A DNA stretch of 62,701 nt from an uncultured Roseburia sp. GTDB lineage: Bacteria > Bacillota > Clostridia > Lachnospirales > Lachnospiraceae. Of this stretch, positions 34,462 to 43,828 are shown piece by piece; position 1 is the stretch's first letter; each line of letters opens with the position of its first letter. The notes below the pieces were generated by a model that had not been told where the DNA came from, did not search any database, and saw only the letters and a list, made by a program, of their open reading frames with translations. A program made the position numbers and the translations under genes. The stretch spans positions 1 through 62,701 of the forward strand of contig CAJTYI010000006.1 in the NCBI GenBank assembly GCA_910584215.1, written 5' to 3'.

Positions 34462-35400
34462 ATGGGAAGTATCAGCTTTGTGATTCTAAATTATAAAACA
34501 TGGCAGGAATCCGTCGCCTGCGCGGAGTCGATCTTACAGACGCAGACGTATGGCAATTACAGCATTGTGATTGTCGATAACGGTTCCGGAAATGACAGTG
34601 TACAGAGACTTCAGGAGCGCTTTGCAGAGGAAAAGAGAGTGTCTGTCGTGGTGTCGGAAGAAAATCTTGGCTTTGCGAGGGGCAATAATCTGGGCATTTC
34701 CTACGCCAGAGATCAGTTTGACCCGGATTTTATTGTCGTGGCAAACAGCGATATCATCTTTGAGCAGCCGGATTACTGTGAAGAGCTGGTAAATATCTAC
34801 AAGCGCAAACGATATGATATCCTCGGCGGCGATATCGTCGACGCCGGGCGGACGAAGCACTTAAACCCGGTGGCGAGAGAGCGCAGCTACAGCATTTCCT
34901 ATATGCGAAAGCAGGTGCTGGTCTCGTGGGCAAAGAGCGTGATCTTTCGTCTGATTCGCCTGTTTCACTTAAAGAAAGCGGTCGCGGGCCATTATGGGCT
35001 GACGGCGGACGAGCACGGAATTTATACGTTAGACGGCAGCAAGAATCTGACGACCAGGGAGGTGGCCGGCAGATCGGTAGCCGCGGATGAGCGCATGGAG
35101 CATCAGCTTCCGGGCGTACTGCTGCATGGGTGCTGTCTGATCTTTTCCCGCGATTTTTTCAAGGGACAGAAGGGATTTTATGATAAGACTTTTTTATATG
35201 CGGAGGAGGAAATTCTCTATTATCTGGCGTTAAAAAAGAATCAGACGGTGCTTTATTCGCCCAAAATTGTCTGTGTGCACAAAGAGGGTGTTTCCACAAA
35301 GGCCGTAAAGAAAGATTTTTTTGATGCCAAGATATTTTATTTTTCCCATATCACGCGTTCTTACCGGCTTTTTTTGGAGTTGATGAAGGAGTATGAATAA
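34462..35400 (+). CDS. Glycosyltransferase family 2
   Basis: A 312-residue GT-A enzyme: ISFVILNYKTWQESVACAESIL, IVIVDNGSGNDSVQRL, ENLGFARGNNLGISYA and VVANSDIIF. This is the common rhamnosyl/galactosyltransferase-type GT2 pattern. AGGAGGAGCAAAAG precedes ATG 34462. A close relative lies at 57744 (GIIILNYETWDASIACIKSI). Its end overlaps the flippase start by 8 bases. Confidence 0.88.
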   Translation: MGSISFVILNYKTWQESVACAESILQTQTYGNYSIVIVDNGSGNDSVQRLQERFAEEKRVSVVVSEENLGFARGNNLGISYARDQFDPDFIVVANSDIIFEQPDYCEELVNIYKRKRYDILGGDIVDAGRTKHLNPVARERSYSISYMRKQVLVSWAKSVIFRLIRLFHLKKAVAGHYGLTADEHGIYTLDGSKNLTTREVAGRSVAADERMEHQLPGVLLHGCCLIFSRDFFKGQKGFYDKTFLYAEEEILYYLALKKNQTVLYSPKIVCVHKEGVSTKAVKKDFFDAKIFYFSHITRSYRLFLELMKEYE

Positions 35401-36889
35401 TCGCAGGAGAGGAATCGTCAACATAGCTGCTGGAATGATTTCCCAGCTCGTGATTATAGTGCTGGGGCTGTTACTGCCCCGGCTTTTTTTGGTGCGCTTT
35501 GGTTCCGAGACAAACGGTTTTATCAATTCCATCACACAGTTTTTTTCTTATTTTACCCTGTTTGAGGCGGGCGTCGGAACGGCAGCCTTGCAGGCGCTCT
35601 ATGGGCCCGCGGCGCGGGATGACAGACAGAGGATGGCTCAAATACTAGCGGCCGCTTCGCGCTTTTACCATCGCACCGGCCTCTGCTATCTCGGCGCCGT
35701 TGCCGTGCTGGCGGTCGGTTATCCGCTATTTGTGAGGGCGGATGAGCTTTCTCCAGTTACGATGGCGCTTGTGATCTTGCTGCAGGGGTGCGGCGGAGCC
35801 ATCTCTTATCTGTTTCAGGGGAAATATCTGATTCTGCTGCGCGCGCAGGGAAAAAACTATCTGATCTCCCTGGTGGTTACGACCGTGAATGTGGCAATCA
35901 GCGGCGGCCGCATCTTACTGATCATTTCGGGCGCGCCCCTTCTGGCGGTACAGGCGTGCTTTTTAGTTGTGAATGTGGCGCAGATGATCTTCTATCAATG
36001 GTATCTGAAAAAAAACTACGGTTGGCTGGCCGGGGACGCACAGCCTGATTATGCGGCGATCGGGCAGAAGAATTCCGTGCTCGTGCATCAGTTTTCAACG
36101 CTGGTATTTAATAACACCGATGTCATATTGCTGACGGTCCTTGCCCGCGATTTAAAGATTGTCAGCGTATATACGATTTATAATATGATTTTGAGTATGT
36201 GCCGGGTGCTGATTAATCAGATCAACGAGGGTGTGGCGTTTCGCCTGGGTCAGATGTATCAGACCGACAGGGAGCGCTACAAGAGATATCACAATTATTT
36301 TGAACTGTTTAATATGACGCTCGGTTTTTGTGTGTTTTCGGCGGCGTATGTGCTGCTTGTCCCGTTTATTCGGCTCTACACCGCCGGAGTGCATGACGTG
36401 GATTATGTGCTGCCGTATCTGCCGCTATTGTTTGTGCTCGTGCAGCTGGTTTCCTCTTCCAGACAGGCTGCCGCTTATCTCATAGAGTTTGCGGGCCATT
36501 TTGAGAACACGAAACGGCGCTCTCTGCTGGAAACAGGCATCAATCTGGCAGTCAGTATCGTATTGATTCCCTGGTGGGGGATATACGGCGTGCTGACCGG
36601 AACGATCGCGGCGCTTGCCTACCGCGCCAATGACATGGTGCTTTATACAAATAAGTATATTTTGGAGGAAAAGCCTTATCGCATATACCGCAGATGGGCC
36701 GTGCACTATCTGATCTTTTTTGCGATCTGTCTTTTGGCAAAGCGGCTTCCTCTTAATGCGGCTTCTTACGGCGGATGGATACTGCTGGCGATACCGGTCA
36801 CGCTTGCAGTCGCGGTCTGCTATGGGGCGGCGAATCTGTTGACCGAGTACAAGACAATCAGAGAACTGTTTCATACATTAAAAAAATAG
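35393..36889 (+). CDS. Polysaccharide flippase (Wzx/MATE-like)
   Basis: A 498-residue protein with about fourteen hydrophobic helices, beginning RGIVNIAAGMISQLVIIVLG and carrying FGSETNGFINSITQFFSYFTLFEAG, the typical opening of RfbX/Wzx proteins. It would flip undecaprenyl-linked repeat units outward for the polymerase at 24359. The start ATG 35393 overlaps the preceding GT2 gene, with AAGGA just upstream. Together with the Wzz-like and Wzy-like genes it completes a flippase-dependent pathway beside the ABC-dependent ones. Confidence 0.88.
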   Translation: MNNRRRGIVNIAAGMISQLVIIVLGLLLPRLFLVRFGSETNGFINSITQFFSYFTLFEAGVGTAALQALYGPAARDDRQRMAQILAAASRFYHRTGLCYLGAVAVLAVGYPLFVRADELSPVTMALVILLQGCGGAISYLFQGKYLILLRAQGKNYLISLVVTTVNVAISGGRILLIISGAPLLAVQACFLVVNVAQMIFYQWYLKKNYGWLAGDAQPDYAAIGQKNSVLVHQFSTLVFNNTDVILLTVLARDLKIVSVYTIYNMILSMCRVLINQINEGVAFRLGQMYQTDRERYKRYHNYFELFNMTLGFCVFSAAYVLLVPFIRLYTAGVHDVDYVLPYLPLLFVLVQLVSSSRQAAAYLIEFAGHFENTKRRSLLETGINLAVSIVLIPWWGIYGVLTGTIAALAYRANDMVLYTNKYILEEKPYRIYRRWAVHYLIFFAICLLAKRLPLNAASYGGWILLAIPVTLAVAVCYGAANLLTEYKTIRELFHTLKK

Positions 36890-36900
36890 TGGGGATTTTT

Positions 36901-37947
36901 ATGGCAGAGACAGAATATGCGGACAAAATCAGTGTAATTGTTCCGGCCTACAACGCGGCGCAATATATTGAGGACTGTGTTGGCAGTATTTTTCATCAGA
37001 ATTTCATAAACTTGGAGATAATAATAATAGAGGACGGTTCTTCGGACGAGACGCCCGCAGTTTGTGACAGGCTGGCGGCGCGGTATGATAAAGTCCGGCT
37101 CGTCCACCAGAAAAATGCCGGTGCGGCGGCGGCGAGAAACCGGGGGCTTGCAATGGCTTCCGGGGACTGGGTCATGTTCGTGGACGCCGACGATCTGCTC
37201 TCTTTGGGAGCGCTTTCCCATGCGCTTGACGCTGCCAAACGGCTGGATGCCGACCTGGTGTTTTTCAACATGCAGTATGAGTACCGCAACGGGCGCATCA
37301 AACAGGTCATTCCGCTTGAGGGCGACGAGCGCGTCTTTCAATTGGACGGCGGGCAGCGGGCCGAACTGGAAGATATGATGTTGACGGAGCGGACACAGCG
37401 GCGGGAGAGTTTTGTCAATATGACAGGGCCTTACTGTAAGCTGATGAAAAAAGAGCGCACAGACGGCTGCCGGTTCCCACAGGAACTTGATTCGGGGGAG
37501 GACGCCTGTTTTGTGTTTCAGGTGCTGCGTAACTGTGCGAGGGCGGTCTATCTGGCCGATATTTTTTATCGCCGCATCGTCAGAGAGGCGTCTTTGTCCA
37601 TGAAGCAGGACGACGATTTCTGGCGGCGCAGGAGCGATTACGTCAACTGGGTGCTGGATTATTTTGAACCGGAGGCGAAGGAAAAAGAGGAGGCGCTGAA
37701 CTATTTTCGCTATCAGAATGAGCAGCTCGTGATCTGGCACTATTTTATGAGGAACAGCAAGCTTTCTTATCGGCAGAAGCGAGCTGCGGTGTCGGCCTAT
37801 CAGCGAAAGGTGAAAGGAGAGCCTGATTATAATAAGTTAGAGCCCGATCATAAAATTTATCTTTTTTTTATCAAATATCGCGCATTTGGGGTGCTAAACT
37901 TGTTGAATCATGTGAAAAATGTAGTAAAATGTTTAAAACGCATTTAA
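36901..37947 (+). CDS. Glycosyltransferase family 2
   Basis: A 348-residue GT-A enzyme with ISVIVPAYNAAQYIEDCVGSI, IIIEDGSSDETPAVCDRL, KNAGAAAARNRGLAMASGDW and VMFVDADDLL. The C-terminal third (NEQLVIWHYFMRNSKLSYRQ) is helical and probably faces the membrane. ATG 36901 follows GTGGGGATTTTT, 11 bases after the flippase stop. It is the last gene before a 299-base gap with its own promoter, so it may end the unit that starts at 21178. Confidence 0.9.
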   Translation: MAETEYADKISVIVPAYNAAQYIEDCVGSIFHQNFINLEIIIIEDGSSDETPAVCDRLAARYDKVRLVHQKNAGAAAARNRGLAMASGDWVMFVDADDLLSLGALSHALDAAKRLDADLVFFNMQYEYRNGRIKQVIPLEGDERVFQLDGGQRAELEDMMLTERTQRRESFVNMTGPYCKLMKKERTDGCRFPQELDSGEDACFVFQVLRNCARAVYLADIFYRRIVREASLSMKQDDDFWRRRSDYVNWVLDYFEPEAKEKEEALNYFRYQNEQLVIWHYFMRNSKLSYRQKRAAVSAYQRKVKGEPDYNKLEPDHKIYLFFIKYRAFGVLNLLNHVKNVVKCLKRI

Positions 37948-38246
37948 AAAAGAGTTTCTGGCAGACAGAGAGGGCGGGTAAGGAGGGATCGCCCGATAAT
38001 CGTGTAGTCATCTATGGTAAAGTATGGTATAATGTGAAAAGCAGCGTGTTTTAATTAAAGAAAGAAGAAATTACATGAGTTTAATGGGAGCCGTAAGGTG
38101 ATCGAGCGGATTGCGTATATCCGTCTGTTGTTTGGGCTGCAATTGCCGGGTAAAGAAATGTTACCGTTATCATCGAAACAGAAACGATAGCGAAGATCAG
38201 TGGAAGAATAAAGTTTGCAGATATTGAGAAAGGCATGGTTATTGAT
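37948..38246 (+). other. 299-base gap: promoter and leader region of the secreted FN3 gene
   Basis: It holds a short GGGCG...CGCCC hairpin (37972-37994), an extended -10 promoter (38005-38033), an eight-codon reading frame ATG 38075 to TGA 38101 without a clear ribosome site, a small ATCG...CGAT hairpin near 38172-38188, and the recurrent leader element (38210-38249). I see no convincing gene. Confidence 0.6.
38005..38033 (+). promoter_or_regulatory. Extended -10 promoter before the secreted FN3 gene
   Basis: TATAAT (38028-38033) preceded by TGG makes the extended form TGnTATAAT. The -35 box TAGTCA (38005-38010) matches 4 of 6 at a 17-base spacing. The leader to ATG 38247 would be about 205 bases. 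Confidence 0.65.
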
Positions 38247-38249
38247 ATG
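38210..38249 (+). promoter_or_regulatory. Recurrent leader element, copy 2
   Basis: AAAGTTTGCAG (38210-38220), TTGAGA, then AAGGCATGGTTAT (38230-38242) running into the start codon. AAAGTTTGCAG, a TTGAGA block and GGCATGGTTAT recur in the same order at 49784-49822. Confidence 0.6.
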
Positions 38250-39389
38250 AGAAAAAAAACGCGTATGGTCTGTCTCTTTCTGGCGGCAGCGTTGTTTGTG
38301 GGAACAGCCGCGCCGCTGCAGGCGGCCCAGGAGGGAAATGGCGCGCCGTGGCCGATTCCCGGTATCGGCGACGGCATGCAGCCGGGTGATCTGGCGGATA
38401 TCATTTCACCGGGCAATGGCACTGCGGGGAATACCGGCGGCAGCGGTAATGTGCAGAGTGAGAAAGAGCCGAATGACGATATTTCCACGGCCAATGTGAT
38501 TGGGGTGGGCAAACCGATCGTTGGTTCCACACACACCGACGGCGAGGTGGATATTTTTAAATTCACCTTAAAAAAGACGACCTATGTCAATGTCAGCATG
38601 GAGTATACCGCCACGAACACGGGAGCAAATCTCTGGTTCGCTTATATCAGAGACACGAAGGGCAAAGTCATGAACAAAACGCTGGACAATGTCTTTGCCA
38701 CGGACGCCGCCGGTTATGCACAGTCCGGCCAGGTCAAGTTAAAAAAGGGCGTCTACTATGTGACTGTGGTGGGATATGCGCTGGCCTACGGCAGGAATTA
38801 TACGCTGTGTGTCAATGAAATCAAAGCAAAAAAACCGGAAGTATCCCGGGTTGCGGCGAGCGGATACCGCGCCGTGGACGTCTCATGGAAGCCGGTGCCG
38901 GGGGCTTACGCTTATTATGTCTACCGCGCTGCATCGCAAAAAGGAAGTTACAAAAAGGTAGCCACGCGCAAGGGAACGATGAACACCTCCTGGACCGACA
39001 AACAGGTGCAGACGGGGAAAACATATTATTATAAAGTGAAATCGGTCGTAAAGACTTCAAAGAAGTCGGTCAGCGCTGCCTCAAAGGCCGCGTCTGCAAA
39101 GCCGATGCCGCAGGCGCCGTATGTGCTGCCCGAAGCCGGCAAAAAACGGGTTGACTTGCGCTGGTTTCGCGTCGAGGGAGCGAACGGATATGAAGTCTAT
39201 AGGAGTACGGCCGCAAACGGTGTCTACAAAAAGGTAAAAACGGTCAAAAAGGGAAGCTCCACGGCTTATACGGATACAAAAGTCAAAAAGGGCACAACCT
39301 ATTATTATAAGGTTCGCGCATACGCTAAAGTAAAAAAGAAGAACGTGTACAGTGATTATTCTGCTGTGGTATCCGCCAGGCCGGAATGA
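38247..39389 (+). CDS. Secreted protein with PPC-like domain and two FN3 domains
   Basis: A 380-residue exported protein. A signal peptide ends near LQAAQ (MRKKTRMVCLFLAAALFVG...), followed by a Gly-rich linker. A bacterial pre-peptidase C-terminal-like domain (about 65-185) carries EPNDDISTANVI and DGEVDIFKFTL. Two fibronectin type III domains follow (about 190-285 and 287-380) with GAYAYYVYRAASQKGSYKKV and GANGYEVYRSTAANGVYKKV. There is no catalytic domain, sortase motif or anchor, so binding or scaffolding at the cell surface is most likely. The downstream start ATG 38247 is chosen over ATG 38235 (MVIDM). Similar FN3 units end the beta-helix protein at 51757. Confidence 0.83.
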   Translation: MRKKTRMVCLFLAAALFVGTAAPLQAAQEGNGAPWPIPGIGDGMQPGDLADIISPGNGTAGNTGGSGNVQSEKEPNDDISTANVIGVGKPIVGSTHTDGEVDIFKFTLKKTTYVNVSMEYTATNTGANLWFAYIRDTKGKVMNKTLDNVFATDAAGYAQSGQVKLKKGVYYVTVVGYALAYGRNYTLCVNEIKAKKPEVSRVAASGYRAVDVSWKPVPGAYAYYVYRAASQKGSYKKVATRKGTMNTSWTDKQVQTGKTYYYKVKSVVKTSKKSVSAASKAASAKPMPQAPYVLPEAGKKRVDLRWFRVEGANGYEVYRSTAANGVYKKVKTVKKGSSTAYTDTKVKKGTTYYYKVRAYAKVKKKNVYSDYSAVVSARPE

Positions 39390-39412
39390 TTGCGGCAGAG
39401 AGGAATTGACTT

Positions 39413-41551
39413 ATGATAACAACTGGACTATTTATTCTGGCTTTTGTGGCATTGCTATCGGGCATCATCTGGTGCCCGAAGTCAGAACGCAAAATGAACG
39501 GCGTCAGTATGGCGGTCATGGGAACCATGGCCATTTTCTGTTATCAGGCATTGTGCGCTTTTATTTATGCAAAGGTCGGGATACCAGTTAATTTAGAGAC
39601 GACGACGGCGTCAATGTTTGCGGCTGCCGCGTTGTTGTGGGGCTTTACAGCTAGGAAACGGAGCGTGCAGAGGGTAGCGTTTCGGCCGGCGGACATCTTA
39701 TGTTTGGCGCTGCTGGCGGTGCTGGTCGGATGGATGTCGCTTCATATGTTTACGCCCGAGCTAAGGCTTAGTTATCCAAACAGTGATCCGGCCATTCATT
39801 TTCGGGATGCGATGCGCACGGTAAGAGGAAAGGAGCTTGGGAGTTTTTATTTTTCTTCTTTTATCAATGCCATGTTTATCGAGCTGCTCGCACCGTTCAT
39901 TGCGGCGACCAGTTATTACAAGGCGTTTATCATTGGCGATATTTTTATGCATCTGCTGGAAATATGGATGTTTTATGTGCTGGCGGTGACAATAAGCAAT
40001 CGCAGGGTCTGCCGTATTTTTGCGCCTGTGTTTGCCGCGGGGTACTTTTTGGGCTATCCCGCTTACAGTTACATGACGGGAGGCTTTGTCACATGGAGCA
40101 CCGGCGTCATGGTATTTATGTTTTTGATTTATGCGCTGCTGCTGTTTGAGCGTTTTCCGGGGCAGAGATGGAGCAGCGGGGTTTTGCTGGTGTTGGGACT
40201 CTACGCGAATATCTGTTGTAACAGACTGTTTGTACCGGTCAACAGCGCGGCCATGTTTGTGGCGCTGTTTGTGCTGGTCTGCCAGATGAAGGTTAAGGGA
40301 CAGGTTTCGAGGAAATATTTTGCCATATTTCTGGCGTTTGTCGCAGTCGGAAGTCTGGTTGCCGCCGTCTTTTTCTTTGGCCACTGGGGCTCGGTGGCGC
40401 ATATGTTGGAATATGTGCAGACTGTGGGAGGCACTTACCGCTCCATGTATGTGGATCTGGTATTCTTTGTGCCGGCCTTTATCTTTGTGTTTTACGAAGC
40501 TTTTTTTCGGCGCGGGCGCTCGAAAATGCTGCTTGTGCTTTCGTTTTGTATGCTGGCTGTCACCATAGTGATGTATGTCCTCTGGTATAATTATCTGATG
40601 TCCACATACTACTATTACAAGATTTACTATAACCTCTGGCTGTTGGGATGGCTTTTGTCGATGATGGCGCTCGATATAATGGCCGAAAAGAAACAGCTTC
40701 CCGCATTTGCCTCCTACTTTGGCCTGGTGGCGGGCCTGGCGGTGATTACGCTGTCCAATTATGACGTGAATATGTGGAATCACAATGTCGACTACAACTA
40801 TGCCTTTGTACCCAAAAATGTCTTTTATCTTTACCGCTTTAACGCCGACAGTCTGATGACGGATTATGCGGGTTACGAGATCTCACCGCAGATCATGGAT
40901 GTATTTGCCCGCGGCGTCACAGAAAAGGAGCAAGCGCAGACGGTGATTCTCTCGGACAACGACGTGTACCGGTATTGGTATAACGCTATGACTACCCAGA
41001 GCAACTATTCTACGACGAAATATGAGCTTCCCACGCTGCTGAAAAAGCTGGATAAGAGGAATGTGACGCGGCTGCTGCTGATCAAGGAAGATCATTTTTA
41101 TCAGCAGTATCAGGATTATTTTGCCTTATGTCCGGTGATCTATGAAAACGGGGATGCGCTGATTGTCGGCTGTCCTGGAAAGAACTGGAAGGATGTTGCC
41201 AAATCGAATCTATATGATAAGAAGAAACTCAAATTATACCGCTATGTGAAGAAGCATCTGCCGGATGAACGGGTCGTGCTGATGGCCGACCGGACGGCCC
41301 TGGCGGATTATATGGCATACAGCCGGAAAACCAAGAAGAAGTGTTCCGACTGCTATACATGGAAATTTGACGCCAAGGGAAATCTTGACAATTTAAATAA
41401 TCTCGGCATCCGATATGTCGTTCTGTTGTATGACGACGAGTATTACCAGCAGAATCAATACTATTTTGATTCGCAGGAGACGATTTTTGAAAATGCTGCC
41501 GGAAAAGTGGTGCGCTGTCTGGGCGACAGCTGGAGTACACAGTACCGGTAA
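39413..41551 (+). CDS. Large polytopic membrane protein, possible GT-C enzyme
   Basis: A 712-residue protein with about thirteen hydrophobic helices up to residue ~455 and a soluble C-terminal domain of about 250 residues (VILSDNDVYRYWYNAM, TRLLLIKEDHFYQQYQDY, IRYVVLLYDDEYYQQN). The first large loop has SYPNSDPAIHFRDAMRTV, an acidic loop position that often carries the catalytic residue in GT-C glycosyltransferases. I cannot assign a named family. A polyprenyl-phosphate-sugar-using transferase is the best guess. ATG 39413 follows GAGAGGAATTGACTT, 23 bases after the secreted protein gene. Confidence 0.62.
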   Translation: MITTGLFILAFVALLSGIIWCPKSERKMNGVSMAVMGTMAIFCYQALCAFIYAKVGIPVNLETTTASMFAAAALLWGFTARKRSVQRVAFRPADILCLALLAVLVGWMSLHMFTPELRLSYPNSDPAIHFRDAMRTVRGKELGSFYFSSFINAMFIELLAPFIAATSYYKAFIIGDIFMHLLEIWMFYVLAVTISNRRVCRIFAPVFAAGYFLGYPAYSYMTGGFVTWSTGVMVFMFLIYALLLFERFPGQRWSSGVLLVLGLYANICCNRLFVPVNSAAMFVALFVLVCQMKVKGQVSRKYFAIFLAFVAVGSLVAAVFFFGHWGSVAHMLEYVQTVGGTYRSMYVDLVFFVPAFIFVFYEAFFRRGRSKMLLVLSFCMLAVTIVMYVLWYNYLMSTYYYYKIYYNLWLLGWLLSMMALDIMAEKKQLPAFASYFGLVAGLAVITLSNYDVNMWNHNVDYNYAFVPKNVFYLYRFNADSLMTDYAGYEISPQIMDVFARGVTEKEQAQTVILSDNDVYRYWYNAMTTQSNYSTTKYELPTLLKKLDKRNVTRLLLIKEDHFYQQYQDYFALCPVIYENGDALIVGCPGKNWKDVAKSNLYDKKKLKLYRYVKKHLPDERVVLMADRTALADYMAYSRKTKKKCSDCYTWKFDAKGNLDNLNNLGIRYVVLLYDDEYYQQNQYYFDSQETIFENAAGKVVRCLGDSWSTQYR

Positions 41552-41554
41552 ATA

Positions 41555-41604
41555 TTGTGCCAAAAGGGAAAAAATGCTATACTAAGAAACTAAGCTGTTA
41601 GTTT
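41555..41604 (+). promoter_or_regulatory. Promoter and leader hairpin before the second glycosylphosphotransferase
   Basis: TTGTGC (41555-41560), a 17-base spacer and TATACT (41578-41583). Just downstream AAACTAA (41587-41593) pairs with TTAGTTT (41598-41604), a 7-bp hairpin at the expected 5' end of the transcript. Confidence 0.65.
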
Positions 41605-41627
41605 TATCAAAAGATACAAGGAGTGAT

Positions 41628-42989
41628 GTGCCGTTGCGAAGAAGAGACAAATATAAACATCTGTTAAATGGTATGGCGAATCTGCTGCTGCTGCTGTTCC
41701 AGACACTGATGTTCGCCTTTATCTGGTATGAGATTTATGCGCCGACTTTGAAAAAGACGTTTTTCCGGCGCGGACACTGGGCGGTCATCGGTATCTATAT
41801 ATTGTTTGTGTTCTTTTTTACCAACTTTTTCGGCGGCTACCGGATCGGTTATCTGCGGATTACAGACATCTGTCTTTCGCAGATTTTAGGGATTATTTGC
41901 GCTAATTTCGTCGCATATTTTGAGATGTGCCTAGTATCGCGCAATTATCTGAAAGTCTGGCCGCTGTTGATACTGACAATCATAGAAGTGCTGGTAATCA
42001 TTCCCTTTGTCTATCTGGTGCGCTACATCTATGTGCGGCTCTATCCGCCGCGCAAAATGATTGTCGTCTACGGAAAATACTCGCCCAACGATCTGATTGC
42101 GAAGATCAATACCAGAAAAGACAAGTACAACGTCTGCGCATCGGTCAGTTATCAGATTGGCTACCAGAAGCTGTATCCGCTGCTGCAGGAGTACAATTCT
42201 GTTCTTCTGAACGATCTTCCGGCGGAGGCGAGAAACCAGATCATGAAATATTGTTATCAGGAGTCCATCCGCGTGTATGTGACGCCGAAAATTTCCGATG
42301 TGATTTTGCGCGGCTCCGAGGACATCCATCTTTTTGACACGCCGCTTCTTCTGGCAAGAAACCAGGGGCTGACGGTGGAACAGCGTTTCTTAAAGCGGGC
42401 GATGGACATTGTGATTTCCGGTTTCATGCTGCTGATACTGTCTCCGTTTATGCTGCTTACAGCGCTGGCGGTCAAGCTCTATGACAGGGGGCCCGTCTTC
42501 TACAAGCAGGAGCGTCTGACTAGAGACGGGGAGATTTTTGAGATGATTAAGTTTCGCAGTATGGCGACGGATTCCGAGGCGGCCGGAGCGCGCCTCGCGG
42601 CAAAAAACGATAACCGAGTGACGCCGGTGGGCAAATTGATACGGCGCATCCATTTCGATGAAATTCCCCAGCTATTAAATATTTTAAAAGGGGATATGTC
42701 GATTGTGGGGCCAAGGCCGGAGCGTCAGGAGATTGCGGACAAGTACACGAAGAAAATACCTGAGTTTGTGCTTCGCCTAAAAGTCAAGGCCGGGCTTACG
42801 GGGTATGCACAGGTGTATGGTAAGTACAATACCACGCCCTACGATAAGGTGAAACTGGATATTACTTATATTGAGAATTATTCTCTCTGGCTGGATTTTA
42901 AGCTGCTGCTTATGACTGTGAAAGTGATTTTCCAAAAAGAGAATACGGAAGGAATCGACGTGGACAGGAAAACAGCGCTGAAAGAATAG
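41628..42989 (+). CDS. Initiating polyprenyl glycosylphosphotransferase (copy 2)
   Basis: A 453-residue enzyme with four N-terminal helices, a soluble middle domain (KMIVVYGKYSPNDLIAKI) and a C-terminal sugar transferase domain: KRAMDIVISGFMLLILSPF, EMIKFRSMATDSEA, RRIHFDEIPQLLNILKGDMS, VGPRPERQEIADKY and KAGLTGYAQVYGKYNTTPYDK. It is distinct from the copy at 19553, implying that two lipid-linked glycans are started in this locus. Start GTG 41628 has AAGGAG five bases upstream; TTG 41634 is possible. It has its own promoter. Confidence 0.92.
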   Translation: MPLRRRDKYKHLLNGMANLLLLLFQTLMFAFIWYEIYAPTLKKTFFRRGHWAVIGIYILFVFFFTNFFGGYRIGYLRITDICLSQILGIICANFVAYFEMCLVSRNYLKVWPLLILTIIEVLVIIPFVYLVRYIYVRLYPPRKMIVVYGKYSPNDLIAKINTRKDKYNVCASVSYQIGYQKLYPLLQEYNSVLLNDLPAEARNQIMKYCYQESIRVYVTPKISDVILRGSEDIHLFDTPLLLARNQGLTVEQRFLKRAMDIVISGFMLLILSPFMLLTALAVKLYDRGPVFYKQERLTRDGEIFEMIKFRSMATDSEAAGARLAAKNDNRVTPVGKLIRRIHFDEIPQLLNILKGDMSIVGPRPERQEIADKYTKKIPEFVLRLKVKAGLTGYAQVYGKYNTTPYDKVKLDITYIENYSLWLDFKLLLMTVKVIFQKENTEGIDVDRKTALKE

Positions 42990-43004
42990 AAAGGCGGGGG
43001 TCAA

Positions 43005-43751
43005 TTGATTTCGATTATCACTCCGGCGTATAATTGTGAAATTTACATTGAAGAAACAATAAAGACCGTTATCAATCAAACCTATACGGACTGGGAACAT
43101 ATTATTGTCGATGACGCTTCCACAGACAAAACGGCGGATATTATCAGCCGCTATGCGGCCGGGGACGCCAGAATACGCCTGGTTAGGCTAAAGGACAACC
43201 AAGGGGTGGCCAATGCAAGAAATGTTGCGCTCGATCTCGCGCAGGGGGATTACATTGCCTTCCTCGACAGCGATGATCAGTGGAAACCCGAAAAGCTGGA
43301 GCATCATCTTCAGTTTATGCGGCAGCATCAGGTGCAATTTTCCTATACCCCTTATGATGTCATTGATGCGGCGGGAAATTATATCAAAGAGATTGTGCCA
43401 AAAAGAAAAGAGGTTTCTTATCGCCAGCTGCTTTTGACGAATGTTATGGCCTGTTGTACCATTATTGTAAAAAGTGAATTACTTGAGAACGAACGTATGC
43501 CGTCAATCGGCCACGAGGACTATGCGATGTGGCTCAATGTACTGCGCCATACCGGGGTCTGCGCAGTATGCTTTCCGGAAAATTTGTCTGTGTACCGAAA
43601 AGTGACTGGCTCCGTCAGCGCCAATAAATGGAAAACGATCTGCTGGAATTATCATATCTATCATTGCCATCAGGGGATAGGAGTGCTGCGAAGCTGTTAT
43701 TATCTTATGAATTTTATTGTGCGAACTGGAGTAAAATATTTGATAAGATAG
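43005..43751 (+). CDS. Glycosyltransferase family 2
   Basis: A 248-residue GT-A enzyme with ISIITPAYNCEIYIEETI, IIVDDASTDKTADII, DNQGVANARNVALDLAQGD and AFLDSDDQWKPEKLE, the usual two acidic motifs of capsule GT2 enzymes. TTG 43005 is the start, with AAAGGCGGGGG upstream. It would act right after the glycosylphosphotransferase. A strong promoter lies between it and the LicD-like gene. Confidence 0.9.
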   Translation: MISIITPAYNCEIYIEETIKTVINQTYTDWEHIIVDDASTDKTADIISRYAAGDARIRLVRLKDNQGVANARNVALDLAQGDYIAFLDSDDQWKPEKLEHHLQFMRQHQVQFSYTPYDVIDAAGNYIKEIVPKRKEVSYRQLLLTNVMACCTIIVKSELLENERMPSIGHEDYAMWLNVLRHTGVCAVCFPENLSVYRKVTGSVSANKWKTICWNYHIYHCHQGIGVLRSCYYLMNFIVRTGVKYLIR

Positions 43752-43766
43752 TAAAAAAGCCGTATT

Positions 43767-43795
43767 TTGACAAATGATCGGAGATGGGATATAAT
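43767..43795 (+). promoter_or_regulatory. Consensus sigma-A promoter before the LicD-like gene
   Basis: Perfect TTGACA (43767-43772), a 17-base spacer and perfect TATAAT (43790-43795). This is the best promoter in the window and probably starts the teichoic-acid-like unit. Confidence 0.85.
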
Positions 43796-43828
43796 AATTT
43801 GAGCTTTTGGGTGTAGGGGGAATGGACA

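Noticed and set aside
38075..38101. Eight-codon leader peptide MSLMGAVR
   Set aside because: No convincing ribosome site and no attenuator-like pairing after it.
39761..40783. A 340-codon minus-strand frame opposite the large membrane protein gene
   Set aside because: His/Arg/Gln-rich shadow of hydrophobic codons on the other strand; no start signal and no recognisable domain.
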